Positions 50,997-60,430 of a stretch of DNA of 64,000 bases are shown here, in pieces. Each line of letters opens with the position of its first letter. The first letter of the stretch is position 1. The DNA is taken from positions 27,178 to 91,177 of the forward strand of contig JAFDWX010000007.1 in NCBI GenBank assembly GCA_018268255.1, read 5' to 3'. The position numbers were made by a program, and so were the translations under genes. The notes below the pieces were generated by a model. That model saw only the letters and a list, made by a program, of their open reading frames with translations. It ran no database searches and was not told where the DNA came from. The stretch is from Armatimonadota bacterium (GTDB lineage Bacteria; Armatimonadota; Fimbriimonadia; Fimbriimonadales; Fimbriimonadaceae).

Positions 50997-52547
50997 ATGC
51001 TAGTTCTTGCAGCGGCGGCTGCCATAGGTGCAATCTCCATGAGCGAACCCGATATCGCCATCGTTCCCAAACCGGTCTCCCTCAAGAGGATGGCTGGATC
51101 TTTCCATCTCACTCGTTCCACGAAGTTCAACATTCCTGGTGGCCACGATGCATTAGTACAAGCCTCCCGGGCACTCCTTGACTCAACAACATCAGATTCG
51201 GCGGAAAAGGCCTCGGGGGAGATCTACCTCAACTTGGATGCCAAGTCGCCTCTAGGTCCGGAAGGTTATCAGTTACTGGTTGGACCCAAAAAGATCGAAA
51301 TCAACGCTGCGAGCGATGCAGGACTCTTTTACGCGCTCCAATCGCTCCGGATGATGGCTGGCCCCAAATCGCCCATCCAGGAAATTCCTGGAGTCGCCAT
51401 TGAAGATAAGCCGAGATTCCCCTGGCGAGGAATGCATCTGGACTGCTGCCGCCATTTTATGCCCAAGAGCTTCATTCTGAAGTTCATCGATGCGCTCGCG
51501 CTTCACAAGATGAATTCGTTCCACTGGCACTTAACAGATGACCAGGGTTGGCGAATCGAGATCAAGAAGTATCCAAAGCTCACGGAGGTGGGCAGCAAGC
51601 GCAAACGCACGATGCTGACTTATAGCCCGCCGACCTTCGATGAGACTCCCCACGGAGGCTATTACACTCAGGACGATATCCGCGAAGTGGTGGCATACGC
51701 TCAAGCGCGTTTCATCAATGTTGTGCCGGAGATCGAGATGCCGGGACACGCGACTGCTGCGATCGCGGCGTACCCCGAGCTGGGAATGGGCACTCCGGTA
51801 GATGTCCTGTGCGAATGGGGTGTCACCTCGGCCGTTTTCAATACTGAGGACACGACCGTCAAGTTCCTCCAAGACGTTTTGGACGAAGTCCTAACGCTTT
51901 TCCCCAGCAAATACATCCATGTTGGAGGCGACGAGTGCCCCAAAGAACAATGGAAAGCCGACCCGCGCTCTCAGGCCAAAATCAAGAACCTGGGGCTAAA
52001 GGATGAACATGAGCTCCAGAGCTGGTTCATCAGGCAGATGGACAAATACCTCACCAGCAAAGGTCGTCGGCTAATCGGTTGGGACGAGATCCTCGAAGGT
52101 GGCCTTGCCGAAAACGCGGTCGTGATGTCCTGGCGCGGGATCGACGGTGGAATTGAGGCTGCGAAACAAAAGCATGATGTGGTGATGACTCCCACGGGAT
52201 GGACCTATTTCGATTACTACCAATCCAAGGATCTTTCGCGAGAACCGCATGGCATTGGCGGGTACGTGCCTCTGCAGAAGGTTTATGAATTCGAACCTAT
52301 TCCGGATGTTCTAAGCACAGATGAGTCGAAACATATTCTGGGTGCCCAAGGACAGCTTTGGACGGAGTACATCCGGGACCAAAACCACGTGTCTTACATG
52401 GCGTTTCCACGCGCGTGTGCACTTGCGGAAATCCTTTGGACTCCAAAGGAAAAGACGGACTACTCCGACTTCAGAGCTCGACTTCGAAATGGTCTTGAAC
52501 TGCTCAAGGAAATGGGTTTGAAGTATCGCGACCCGGACATTCCTTAG
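50997..52547 (+). CDS. Beta-N-acetylhexosaminidase (GH20)
   Basis: 516 aa, exported (alanine-rich signal MLVLAAAAAIGAISM). GH20 enzymes release terminal GlcNAc or GalNAc by substrate-assisted catalysis. N-terminal GH20b-like domain (IAIVPKPVSLKRMAGSFHL), then the barrel: RGMHLDCCRHFMP, FHWHLTDDQGWRIEIKKYPKL, and YIHVGGDECPKEQW with the catalytic Asp312-Glu313 pair, then GWDEILEGG, VMSWRG and the final GAQGQLWTEYI. It is divergent from the sugar ABC operon and probably feeds it. A TAAGAAT -10-like box sits just before the start, so the leader may be very short. Confidence 0.93.
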   Translation: MLVLAAAAAIGAISMSEPDIAIVPKPVSLKRMAGSFHLTRSTKFNIPGGHDALVQASRALLDSTTSDSAEKASGEIYLNLDAKSPLGPEGYQLLVGPKKIEINAASDAGLFYALQSLRMMAGPKSPIQEIPGVAIEDKPRFPWRGMHLDCCRHFMPKSFILKFIDALALHKMNSFHWHLTDDQGWRIEIKKYPKLTEVGSKRKRTMLTYSPPTFDETPHGGYYTQDDIREVVAYAQARFINVVPEIEMPGHATAAIAAYPELGMGTPVDVLCEWGVTSAVFNTEDTTVKFLQDVLDEVLTLFPSKYIHVGGDECPKEQWKADPRSQAKIKNLGLKDEHELQSWFIRQMDKYLTSKGRRLIGWDEILEGGLAENAVVMSWRGIDGGIEAAKQKHDVVMTPTGWTYFDYYQSKDLSREPHGIGGYVPLQKVYEFEPIPDVLSTDESKHILGAQGQLWTEYIRDQNHVSYMAFPRACALAEILWTPKEKTDYSDFRARLRNGLELLKEMGLKYRDPDIP

Positions 52548-52584
52548 CAACTGCCGACGCCGGGCGGCCCGAAGCCGCGCCCTC

Positions 52585-52605
52585 GCCCCGACCCTAAGTC
52601 GGGGC
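52585..52605. terminator. GC-rich hairpin between convergent GH20 and AI-2E genes
   Basis: GCCCCGAC (52585-52592) pairs with GTCGGGGC (52598-52605) around CCTAA; the loop contains the stop codon of the minus-strand AI-2E gene. There is no T-run. As it lies 38 bp after the GH20 stop on the plus strand it may serve both convergent genes. Confidence 0.45.
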
Positions 52606-53685
52606 TCCGCCCTCGCCCGGCGTCACCGTTGCTTTACCTCGAAGCTCCTGAATGACATCGAGCAAACCCAAACAGATGGCCAAAAATACCGGACCTACCA
52701 TAAGGCCAACCGGCCCCAAAGCCAAGACCCCGCCCAACAGCGAGACGAATACAGCCACAACGTGGAAGTTCGTGCTGTTGCCAATGTAGTAAGGCCGAAG
52801 CAAGTTGTCAACCTGACTGATGACCGCAAATCCGACCGCCAGCACTAAGATCCCCTGCCAAATTTTGCCTTGCGCCAAAAGCATGAGCGAAACCGGAACG
52901 TAAACGACGGGACCGCCCAGAAGTGGGACGAGGCAGGCGATAAAGGTCACGAACGCAAAGACGGCTGGCGACGGCACACCCGCAATCCAGTAGGCGATAA
53001 ACCCGATGGTGGCTTGAACAAATGAGACCACGACGATCGCCATAAACACAGATCGAATCGTAACGGCACATCGCGTGAGGATTCGACCGGTGGACTCTGG
53101 AGGCAAAGGCATCAGGCTCAAGAACGGAGCCTTAAGCTTGTGCCCATCGCGAACCATATAGAACATCACGAACAGGGCGACGACGGCTGTAAAAATGCCC
53201 GTTCCGAACTTCACGGCTAGATTCCCAAGTGGCTTGGCCGCTTGTTTGGCCCAGTCAGATTGATTTTCTGCCACGATGGCTGAAAGATCCCCCTGGAATC
53301 CAACCGATCGGAGCGTTGGTTCGATCGATTTCGCCAACTGGTCGAGCGCGTCGCCGAGCGGATTCGCGGAATGGGAGCTGTTAACAGTGAGGGCGGAAAT
53401 CGTGTCCGATGCTTGGACGTACAGCAGGAGCCCAGCAATCGCCAGCGGCACCATCACAAAGACGATCGTTGCTAGCACCGTGAAAATACTCGCTGGCGTC
53501 TCCGCAAACTTCTTACGGAATCGCTGGTAAATCGGAAACATCAGGACGGAAAGAACGCCGGCCCAGCAGAGGGCTGGAACGAACGGCTGAACAATCACCC
53601 CCGCCAGAATAAGTGCGCCCAGCAGAATAATCCAAAAGCCGTAGCGACGATAGGCCACCTCAAACGCTGGAGGATCTCGATGCAT
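52594..53685 (-). CDS. AI-2E family transporter
   Basis: 363 aa with about eight membrane helices. It belongs to the PerM/AI-2E exporter family (YGFWIILLGALILAGVIVQPFVPALCWAGVL at the start; ATIGFIAYWIAGVPSPAVFAFVTFIACLVPLLGGPVVYVP and LLGGVLALGPVGLMVGPVFLAICLG near the end). Members include autoinducer-2 exporters and Na+/H+ antiporters, so the substrate cannot be named. It is monocistronic, 45 bp downstream of the prfA end on the same strand, and convergent with GH20. Confidence 0.88.
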   Translation of the reverse strand: MHRDPPAFEVAYRRYGFWIILLGALILAGVIVQPFVPALCWAGVLSVLMFPIYQRFRKKFAETPASIFTVLATIVFVMVPLAIAGLLLYVQASDTISALTVNSSHSANPLGDALDQLAKSIEPTLRSVGFQGDLSAIVAENQSDWAKQAAKPLGNLAVKFGTGIFTAVVALFVMFYMVRDGHKLKAPFLSLMPLPPESTGRILTRCAVTIRSVFMAIVVVSFVQATIGFIAYWIAGVPSPAVFAFVTFIACLVPLLGGPVVYVPVSLMLLAQGKIWQGILVLAVGFAVISQVDNLLRPYYIGNSTNFHVVAVFVSLLGGVLALGPVGLMVGPVFLAICLGLLDVIQELRGKATVTPGEGGAPT

Positions 53686-53730
53686 AACGTTCTTTATGAC
53701 GAAATCGCGGGAAGCGTTGCACTAACAGCA

Positions 53731-54795
53731 CTACTGGCCAGCAGCTTCAGCCAATCGCGCTGCCTGATCGGATTGGATGAGGGCATCCAGAAGCTTCTGG
53801 ATGTCGCCATCCATAAAAGCAACCGTGTTATGCATGTCCATCCCGATGCGGTGGTCCGTGATCCGGCTCTGAGGAAAGTTGTAGGTCCGGATCTTCTCGC
53901 TACGGTCACCGGAGCCAATCAGCCCCTTGCGTAGGTCGCCGCGCTCCTTGGCCATGCGCTCCTGCTCAGCCTGATACAGCTTGGTTCTCAACACCGCCAT
54001 CGCCTTCGCTTTGTTCTGGTGGCTGGAACGCTCGTCTTGGCAGCTCACAACGATGCCCGACGGCTTATGCATGATCCGGATTGCGCTCTCCGTCTTCTGC
54101 ATGTGCTGTCCACCTGCAGAGCTGGACTTGAACGACGTGACCTCAAGATCCTGTTCCTTGATGTCGACTTCAACCTCCTGAGCCTCAGGCATCACAGCGA
54201 CGGTTACGGTTGAAGTGTGGGTTCTTCCGCTGCTTTCGGTTGCAGGCACCCGCTGGACCCGATGCACTCCGGATTCGAACTTGAGTTGCGAGTAGGCCCC
54301 TCGAGCATCGATTTCAAACGTCACTCGACTAATCGAACCCATGCCATCTTCCTCAAGGTCGATAATCTCCGTTTTCCACTTCCGACGCTCGGCATATCTC
54401 AGATACATCCGAAAGAGTTCGCTGGCAAACAGCCCCGCTTCATCGCCGCCGGCTGCCGGGCGAACCTCCACAATGACGGATTTTTCGTCATTGGGGTCCC
54501 GCGGCAGAAGCATGAGCTTGAGCGTATTCTCAATCTCGTCTTTGGATTCCTTCAGAACCGGCAGTTCTTCTTGGGCCAACTCCCGCATGTCGGGATCGTT
54601 CAACATGCCTTCGGCATCGCCGATCTGTTCGATCACCGCCCTGTACTTCCGTATCACAGGAACAATGTCTTCGATTTCAGCCCGAGCCTTCCCTATTCTC
54701 TGCAGTTGGGCTGGGTCGCTTACGACGTTGGGATCTTGAAGCTGCAGCTCAAGGTCTTCGTACTTCTTCTCAATTTCTTCCAGCCGCTCTAACAT
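53731..54795 (-). CDS. prfA: Peptide chain release factor 1
   Basis: 354 aa from ATG 54795. RF1 reads UAA and UAG and triggers peptide release. The tripeptide anticodon PAT is at 184-186 (RVPATESSGRTHTS) and GGQ at 228-230 (SSSAGGQHMQKTES). The acidic VEVRPAAGGDEAGLFASEL block is normal. The context around GGQ differs from the usual SGAGGQHVN. An upstream in-frame start adds 34 residues that read as the divergent promoter region of mscL and is rejected. Confidence 0.95.
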   Translation of the reverse strand: MLERLEEIEKKYEDLELQLQDPNVVSDPAQLQRIGKARAEIEDIVPVIRKYRAVIEQIGDAEGMLNDPDMRELAQEELPVLKESKDEIENTLKLMLLPRDPNDEKSVIVEVRPAAGGDEAGLFASELFRMYLRYAERRKWKTEIIDLEEDGMGSISRVTFEIDARGAYSQLKFESGVHRVQRVPATESSGRTHTSTVTVAVMPEAQEVEVDIKEQDLEVTSFKSSSAGGQHMQKTESAIRIMHKPSGIVVSCQDERSSHQNKAKAMAVLRTKLYQAEQERMAKERGDLRKGLIGSGDRSEKIRTYNFPQSRITDHRIGMDMHNTVAFMDGDIQKLLDALIQSDQAARLAEAAGQ

Positions 54796-54911
54796 GCAGT
54801 TTCCAATTTTACCAACCGCGGGGTTGTCCCACAAAATAGGCACGTCGGACGCAAAGTGCTCCTCGTCTGCGTCCGTTAGATGACTCTTTGTCACCAAGGT
54901 CTGTGATCGTT

Positions 54912-55271
54912 ATGAGCTTAGTACAGGAATTTAAGGACTTCATCAATCGCGGAAACGTGATGGATCTAGCCGTCGGTGTGATCATCGGCGGAGCTTTTGG
55001 CAAGATTATTGACTCCTTCGTCGGCGACATCATCATGCCGATCATTGGATCGGTCATTGGCAAACCCGACTACTCAGCTTTGGTCGTAGGCCCCGTCAAG
55101 TTGGGATCGTTCCTAAACGCCCTCATCGGCTTCCTCATCCTCGCCTTCGTGGTATTCATGATGGTCAAGGCCGTAAACAAGCTGATGCCCAAGAAAGAGG
55201 CACCGCCTGCGGGTCCCAGTGAAACTGATCTTCTTACGGACATCCGAGATCTCCTCAAAAGCCGACCTTGA
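54912..55271 (+). CDS. mscL: Large-conductance mechanosensitive channel
   Basis: 119 aa. MscL opens under membrane tension and releases solutes on osmotic downshock. N-terminal amphipathic helix [40 protein letters not shown], a short periplasmic loop ([10 protein letters not shown]), second helix [25 protein letters not shown], and a charged C-terminal bundle ([12 protein letters not shown]). ATG 54912 is used instead of the in-frame start 24 bases upstream. Divergent from prfA. Confidence 0.96.
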   Translation: MSLVQEFKDFINRGNVMDLAVGVIIGGAFGKIIDSFVGDIIMPIIGSVIGKPDYSALVVGPVKLGSFLNALIGFLILAFVVFMMVKAVNKLMPKKEAPPAGPSETDLLTDIRDLLKSRP

Positions 55272-55311
55272 GCCGGCCCGACCTCGACTTGAGCGCATGC
55301 TTGGGCCGAGG

Positions 55312-55851
55312 TCAATCTCCTTCGGGGTCCATATCTGGCAGGAGCGCAGCACCAAGGGAAAAACGCGAACGTCCTTCCGGTCCCTTACCCAGTTTGTGCC
55401 TCTGCACCAACTGAAGCAGGTCCTTCCAGAACTCTTGCCGTTCTTTATCGGTCAGGTGAAGTGCCAGGGAACAGATCATCGGCGAAGCCAGTTCGTGCTG
55501 GGCTTTGATCAGCGCATTTCGATAATCGGCGCTCAACATGAGCAGCAAATTGTTCACAAGCGCCCAACGTTCCTCGGACGACATCTGCTTGATCTCATCC
55601 AGGTTGAGTTGCGAGCGATCATCAGCTACTTGGAGCCATTTCTCGGTTGCGCCCCGAACCTTGGCTTCTCGTACAATTTTGAGGACCCCTGCTGCCGCTA
55701 GGCGATTCACATGGCGATAGACGCTCGGACGTGGAACATCCGGCATAAGGTCGGCGATTGCCGTGGCTGTGAGTTCCCGATCCGTCACGAGGCTGACAAT
55801 GCGTGACCGCACCGGATGAATCACCAAATCGAGTTTACTGACCGCGCCCAT
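55312..55851 (-). CDS. Winged-helix transcriptional regulator (ArsR-like)
   Basis: 179 aa. The N-terminal 75 residues form a winged helix: VIHPVRSRIVSLVTDRELTATAIADLMPDVPRPSVYRHVNRLAAAGVLKIV, with DVPRPSVYRHVNRL as recognition helix. The remaining 100 residues are mainly helical with no sensor motif recognised (RWALVNNLLLMLSADYRNALIKAQ), perhaps for dimerisation. The upstream 130 bp (55852-55980) is AT-rich and has near-repeats of ATAATTGC and GCAATAAT, possibly its own operator. The target genes are unknown. Confidence 0.82.
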   Translation of the reverse strand: MGAVSKLDLVIHPVRSRIVSLVTDRELTATAIADLMPDVPRPSVYRHVNRLAAAGVLKIVREAKVRGATEKWLQVADDRSQLNLDEIKQMSSEERWALVNNLLLMLSADYRNALIKAQHELASPMICSLALHLTDKERQEFWKDLLQLVQRHKLGKGPEGRSRFSLGAALLPDMDPEGD

Positions 55852-55980
55852 GAGGCAATATGACTGCGAGATGTGGCTACAGTGTTAGTCTAGCGCCCCC
55901 CAAATAATATACAAAGTGATAATAATTGCTTAAACTACAGCAATAATATCGGTATTCCTCTAAATGTGCCGTGAGAGCCG

Positions 55981-56337
55981 CTATTTTCGCCTGGTCTTGG
56001 CAGCTCTTGGTTTTTTGGCTGCTTCGGCCACAGCAAGCGCCTTTTCTACCCACACCCGCAGCTCGTCGGGTTCATCAATGAGGCCCTCCGGCAACGGATA
56101 ATAGGGCATGGTCGCACGGCCGTCCTCCCAGGGTTCGAAAGGCTTCAGCCCGAGTGCCTCGAAGTCGGCTCGGTTGAGATCGGAAGTTTTGAGCCAGATG
56201 TTCTTATCATCCATGATTGCAAAGAACAGATCTCTGGAGTAAATTCCCACCCCTCCAAACATGGACCGGGTACGGATAGGGACCGCGCGGCTCAGCTTCT
56301 CCTCCATCATCGCTCGAAAATCGGGGTCAATTGCCAT
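55981..56337 (-). CDS. TfoX N-terminal-domain protein
   Basis: 118 aa from ATG 56337. It matches the TfoX/Sxy N-terminal domain: RAMMEEKLSRAV, MFGGVGIYSRDLFFAIMDDKNIWLKTSD, PFEPWEDGRATMPYYPLPEGLIDEPDEL. The tail is Lys/Arg/Ala-rich (AEAAKKPRAAKTRRK). In Haemophilus TfoX turns on competence genes, but stand-alone N-terminal domains in other bacteria have unknown roles. It starts 56 bp from the divergent PrcB-like gene. In-frame starts further upstream would overlap that gene and lack homology. Confidence 0.88.
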   Translation of the reverse strand: MAIDPDFRAMMEEKLSRAVPIRTRSMFGGVGIYSRDLFFAIMDDKNIWLKTSDLNRADFEALGLKPFEPWEDGRATMPYYPLPEGLIDEPDELRVWVEKALAVAEAAKKPRAAKTRRK

Positions 56338-56393
56338 GGCTTTCCTTTTGCGGACCGGGAACCTCTCGGAGTTGGTCCAGCGTCTTCTTGAGT

Positions 56394-56936
56394 ATGCCGC
56401 TAACTTGGACGCTTGCATTTGTCTCACTGGTGATGGGCCAATCCGCACCAACAGCTCCAGGAGCACCGTCGGCACCTGCAGAAGCCGGAAATTCGGAGTT
56501 TGCCTCAACCTTCTTCGGCAGCAACAGTAGTATCAAAACGCGCCAAATCGTGCTCTGCAGATCGGAAGGCGAGTACCTGCAAATGCTCAGTGACCATGAG
56601 GGGAACCCTGAGCCGACACCGCTCAACTTCGAGCCAAATTTTGAAAAGCACATGGTGCTCGGCATTTTTATGGGCGAGACCACGAATAGCCACGGGATCC
56701 GCTTCGTTTCGTTCGATAACGCTCAGAACACGCATCGCATCGCGATTCGCAGTATGTCGTACCAGACGATGGGAGACGGAGTAGCCGGACAGGCATGGGG
56801 AATCGCAGTGATCAATAAGTCACTGAGCCCTATCCAAATCGATCTGGACATTCAAGGGATTATCGGCGGAGATCCCAAGTGGAAAACCATTGCCAGACTG
56901 GACCCACGTTCGAATCGAGTGAAAGTGAAGTTCTGA
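56394..56936 (+). CDS. Secreted PrcB-like protein
   Basis: 180 aa. The chosen ATG begins a Sec signal (PLTWTLAFVSLVMGQSA); the more upstream TTG at 56331 would run into the TfoX gene. After a Pro/Ala-rich spacer, the C-terminal 130 residues resemble the PrcB C-terminal domain: FEPNFEKHMVLGIFMGETTNSHGIRF, then RSMSYQTMGDGVAGQAWGIAVINKS. PrcB was first seen as a partner of the Treponema dentilisin protease; elsewhere its role is unknown. The assignment is tentative. It is 27 bp upstream of the fucosidase pair. Confidence 0.55.
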   Translation: MPLTWTLAFVSLVMGQSAPTAPGAPSAPAEAGNSEFASTFFGSNSSIKTRQIVLCRSEGEYLQMLSDHEGNPEPTPLNFEPNFEKHMVLGIFMGETTNSHGIRFVSFDNAQNTHRIAIRSMSYQTMGDGVAGQAWGIAVINKSLSPIQIDLDIQGIIGGDPKWKTIARLDPRSNRVKVKF

Positions 56937-56963
56937 ACGAACGGGTAATGTTAGCCTTAAGCC

Positions 56964-58385
56964 ATGCTTTGGGCTCCGTTTGTGTTCGCAATGTCGCAAC
57001 CATATGGTGCTGGGTTGCCCCAGCCAATTCCACCGCTTCCCACCGAAGCCCAGCTCCGATATCAGGACATGGAAATTGTGGGGTTCCTCCATTTCGGACC
57101 CAACACTTTCTCCGGCCTGGAATGGGGCAAGGGATCTGAAGACCCCAAGATTTTTCAGCCCGCCCAACTCAATTGCAAACAATGGGCTGACACGTTCAAA
57201 GCGACTGGTGTTCGAGGGGCGATCATCACCGCAAAGCACCACGATGGCTTCTGTCTGTGGCCCACCAAATTCTCGGACCACACGGTAGCGCAAACTACCT
57301 GGCGGGATGGCAAGGGCGACGTATTGGCAGATTTTAGTCAGGCGTTTAAGGCTGCAAATCTTCCCGTCGGTTTCTACCTATCGCCCTGGGACCGAAACCA
57401 CCCGACCTACGGCACGCCACACTACAACGATGTTTTCGTGAACATGATCGACGAGGTCCTTTCCAAATACGGACCCGCGTTCGAGTTTTGGTTCGATGGA
57501 GCCAATGGAGAAGGGCCGAACGGCAAGCGCCAGGTCTACGACTGGCCGCGGTTCAACACCATGGTGTTCTCCCACAACAAGGACACGATCATATTCAGCG
57601 ATGGAGGTCCCGGGTGCCGATGGGTCGGCAATGAGTCCGGCATCGCCTCGGAAACCAACTGGAACATGTTGGATCGAGATCGCTTTGAGCCGGGCACCGA
57701 CCACAGCACCGAGTTGGGCGAAGGTCACGAATCAGGCACCCACTGGGTTCCAGCAGAGTGCGACGTGTCCATCAGACCAGGATGGTTTTGGCGCGAATCT
57801 GAGAATTCACAAGTCAAATCCGTGGCCCAGTTGATGGACATCTATCTGAAGTCGGTGGGTCGTGGATCAAACCTGCTGCTCAACATTCCGCCCGATTCAC
57901 AGGGGTTGCTCAACGAAAGTGATGTAAAGAGGCTCCAGGAATTCGCCCAAGCGCGTGCGGCGTTTTTTGCAAATCCAATTTGGCCGGACTCCGTCAAGGC
58001 GAGTTCCGAATTCTCCTCGCAGACTGCCGTCACAAACATTTTCAACGCTCGACCGGGCAATTGCTGGGCGCCTCTGGAGTCCGACACAGAGCCCTGGATC
58101 GAGTTCACCTTTGGTCCAGCACGAACGCCCGCCACGGTTGTGCTGCAGGAGGACTTGCACTTCGGACAGAGAGTCAAGGTGTTTCGACTTGAGGAGTTCC
58201 AAGACTCTCGCTGGACACCCCTCTTCCAGAACACGCAGGATCATCCCAAGCAGGCCACGACCATTGGGCATAAGCGGATCATCCAGATCCAGCCCAAATC
58301 TGGCCAAAAACTCCGCATTGTCTTCGAGAAGTTTCGCGCACTTCCCGTGCTCCGACGAATCCAATTCTTTGGGAAATCATCATGA
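56964..58385 (+). CDS. GH29 alpha-L-fucosidase with F5/8-type C-terminal domain
   Basis: 473 aa. The signal region is short (MLWAPFVFAMSQ). The GH29 barrel has VGFLHFGPNTFSGLEWG, ITAKHHDGFCLWPTKFSDH, GFYLSPWDRN and FEFWFDGANGEGP with the nucleophile at Asp178; RGSNLLLNIPPDSQGLLN closes it. This form resembles the GH29-B enzymes that act on 1,3/1,4 linkages. Residues 340-470 resemble an F5/8 type C sugar-binding domain (EPWIEFTFGPARTPATVVLQED). The stop overlaps the second fucosidase by 4 bp. Confidence 0.88.
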   Translation: MLWAPFVFAMSQPYGAGLPQPIPPLPTEAQLRYQDMEIVGFLHFGPNTFSGLEWGKGSEDPKIFQPAQLNCKQWADTFKATGVRGAIITAKHHDGFCLWPTKFSDHTVAQTTWRDGKGDVLADFSQAFKAANLPVGFYLSPWDRNHPTYGTPHYNDVFVNMIDEVLSKYGPAFEFWFDGANGEGPNGKRQVYDWPRFNTMVFSHNKDTIIFSDGGPGCRWVGNESGIASETNWNMLDRDRFEPGTDHSTELGEGHESGTHWVPAECDVSIRPGWFWRESENSQVKSVAQLMDIYLKSVGRGSNLLLNIPPDSQGLLNESDVKRLQEFAQARAAFFANPIWPDSVKASSEFSSQTAVTNIFNARPGNCWAPLESDTEPWIEFTFGPARTPATVVLQEDLHFGQRVKVFRLEEFQDSRWTPLFQNTQDHPKQATTIGHKRIIQIQPKSGQKLRIVFEKFRALPVLRRIQFFGKSS

Positions 58386-60430
58386 AAACCCTTGCTGCTC
58401 TGGCACTCATCTTTGGAATCACCGCAATGGCTTATCCACAAAAACTTAAAGAATCTCACGCTGACTACAAAAAGCGTATGGCCTGGTTTGATGAGGCCCG
58501 ATTTGGCATGTTCATCCACTGGGGCCTGTACTCCCTGCTGGAAGGCGAGTGGAACGGCTCTAAGGGCCATGCCGAGTGGATTCGTACAACAGCACAAATT
58601 CCGATTGACGAATACAACAAGCTGCAACCGAAATTCAATCCCGTGAGGTTCGAGGCCGAAAAGTGGGCCAAGATGGCGCACGACGCTGGCATGAAGTATC
58701 TGGTGATCACTACCAAGCACCACGATGGGTTTGGTCTGTTCGACTCCAAGTACACGGATTGGGACGTCATGAACACTCCGTTCAAGCGGGACATCCTCAA
58801 AGAGATGGCAGCAGCATGCAAAAAGCACAATGTCAAGCTCTGCTTCTACCACTCCATCATGGATTGGCATCACCCGGACTACCTTCCCCGACGAGATTGG
58901 GAAGTGGCCAACAGGCCCGCAAATGGAGCGAATTTCGACCGATTTGTGGAGTATCTGAGAAACCAAGTGACCGAACTGCTCACCAACTACGGCGACATCG
59001 GAATCATGTGGTTCGATGGCGAATGGGAGTCCACTTGGAGCGACCAGTACGGCACGCCTCTCTACAACCTCTGCCGGACTTTACAACCCAATGTCATTGT
59101 CAACAACCGCGTCAGTGTCTCGCGTCGCGGGTCGATGGAAGCCAGCGAACCTGAGCAGGGCATGGTGGGAGACTATATGACCCCCGAGCAGTACATCCCG
59201 CCCACGGGCATTCCAGGCATGGAGTGGGAGAGCTGCATGACGATGAACGACCACTGGGGATGGAACAAGAACGACAAGAACTGGAAGTCATCCACGACGC
59301 TTATCCGCAACCTTGTGGACATCGTCAGCAAAGGCGGAAACTATCTCCTCAACATCGGCCCAACGGGAGAAGGCGAGTTTCCTCAACTAGCGGTAGATCG
59401 GTTAAAGGAAATCGGAACCTGGATGGATGTCAATCACGATGCCATATACGGCACCACCGCCTCGCTTTTCGAATCCATTACGTGGGGCAGAAGTACCACC
59501 AAAGTTCACGGCAACGGTGCCACGCTTAACTTCTTCGTATTTGACTGGCCCAAGTCCGGGAAGCTTGAGATCCCCGGACTGGCGAGTCTTCCCAAATCAG
59601 CCAAGATCTTGGGCCATAGCGAGAACCTCAAAGCCTCTGCGGGAATGGGCAGCCTTGAACTCACGGTTCCCCATCAGGCTCCCGATAAGCACGCGACGGT
59701 TATCCAAATGGAGTTCGCGACCGCACCAGTCGTCTATCGAACGCCAAAACTTCACACAGACGCTGAGAAGTTCATCGACGCGACGGAGATTTCGATGCAG
59801 GCGAGCACCGACGCGATGGAGCTCCACTACACCTTGGATGGCAGCACGCCGACGGCAGCATCGCCTAAGTACACCAAACCAGTCAACGTTCGTACGAATG
59901 CCGAGGTGGCGGTGGCAGGCTTCGTTGCTGGGAAGCAAGTCACGGGTGTGGTGAAGCAGAAGCTCCAAAAAGTCGATCCCTGGCCCTCCAGCGCACTGGA
60001 TATCGCTGGCAATGGATTGGCGGTCAAAAGATATGAAGGCAAGTGGGACACGATGCCCGATTTTGCAAAGCTCACTCCGGCGTCTACCTACACCGCCTCT
60101 GTACCAGAACTTCCCGCCAAGAAGGAGGAGTTCGTGGCATTGGTGTTCACAGGTGGGATAAGAGTGCCCAAAACGGGAATGTACCGTTTCGAACTGACCT
60201 CGGATGATGGCTCCCTACTTCTCGTGGATGGCAAAGTGGTCGTGGATAACGACGGACTCCACGGGTCCACCGCAAAAACGGAGTTGGTTGCCCTTGCTGG
60301 AGGCATGCACCGAATCGAGATCCGCTACTTTAACAAGGAAGGCGGCGCAGACCTGAGCCTAAGGTGGAGCCTCGCAACAGAGAAGCTCGCGAAGGCAGAA
60401 GCCTCCGCGTTCAGCAGACTTAAGGACTGA
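58382..60430 (+). CDS. GH29 alpha-L-fucosidase with chitobiase-like and PA14 domains
   Basis: 682 aa, exported (LAALALIFGITAMAYP). GH29-A-like barrel: RFGMFIHWGLYSLLEGEW, ITTKHHDGFGLFDSKYTDWD, GIMWFDGEWESTW with nucleophile Asp212, KGGNYLLNIGPTGEG. Then a chitobiase C-terminal-like beta module (FIDATEISMQASTD, YTLDGSTPTAASPKYTKP; about 461-520) and a PA14 domain (about 545-672: GMYRFELTSDDGSLLLVDGKVV, HRIEIRYFNKEGGADLSLRW) that probably binds glycans. It is cotranslated with the other fucosidase and ends immediately before the convergent lipoprotein stop. Confidence 0.92.
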   Translation: MKTLAALALIFGITAMAYPQKLKESHADYKKRMAWFDEARFGMFIHWGLYSLLEGEWNGSKGHAEWIRTTAQIPIDEYNKLQPKFNPVRFEAEKWAKMAHDAGMKYLVITTKHHDGFGLFDSKYTDWDVMNTPFKRDILKEMAAACKKHNVKLCFYHSIMDWHHPDYLPRRDWEVANRPANGANFDRFVEYLRNQVTELLTNYGDIGIMWFDGEWESTWSDQYGTPLYNLCRTLQPNVIVNNRVSVSRRGSMEASEPEQGMVGDYMTPEQYIPPTGIPGMEWESCMTMNDHWGWNKNDKNWKSSTTLIRNLVDIVSKGGNYLLNIGPTGEGEFPQLAVDRLKEIGTWMDVNHDAIYGTTASLFESITWGRSTTKVHGNGATLNFFVFDWPKSGKLEIPGLASLPKSAKILGHSENLKASAGMGSLELTVPHQAPDKHATVIQMEFATAPVVYRTPKLHTDAEKFIDATEISMQASTDAMELHYTLDGSTPTAASPKYTKPVNVRTNAEVAVAGFVAGKQVTGVVKQKLQKVDPWPSSALDIAGNGLAVKRYEGKWDTMPDFAKLTPASTYTASVPELPAKKEEFVALVFTGGIRVPKTGMYRFELTSDDGSLLLVDGKVVVDNDGLHGSTAKTELVALAGGMHRIEIRYFNKEGGADLSLRWSLATEKLAKAEASAFSRLKD

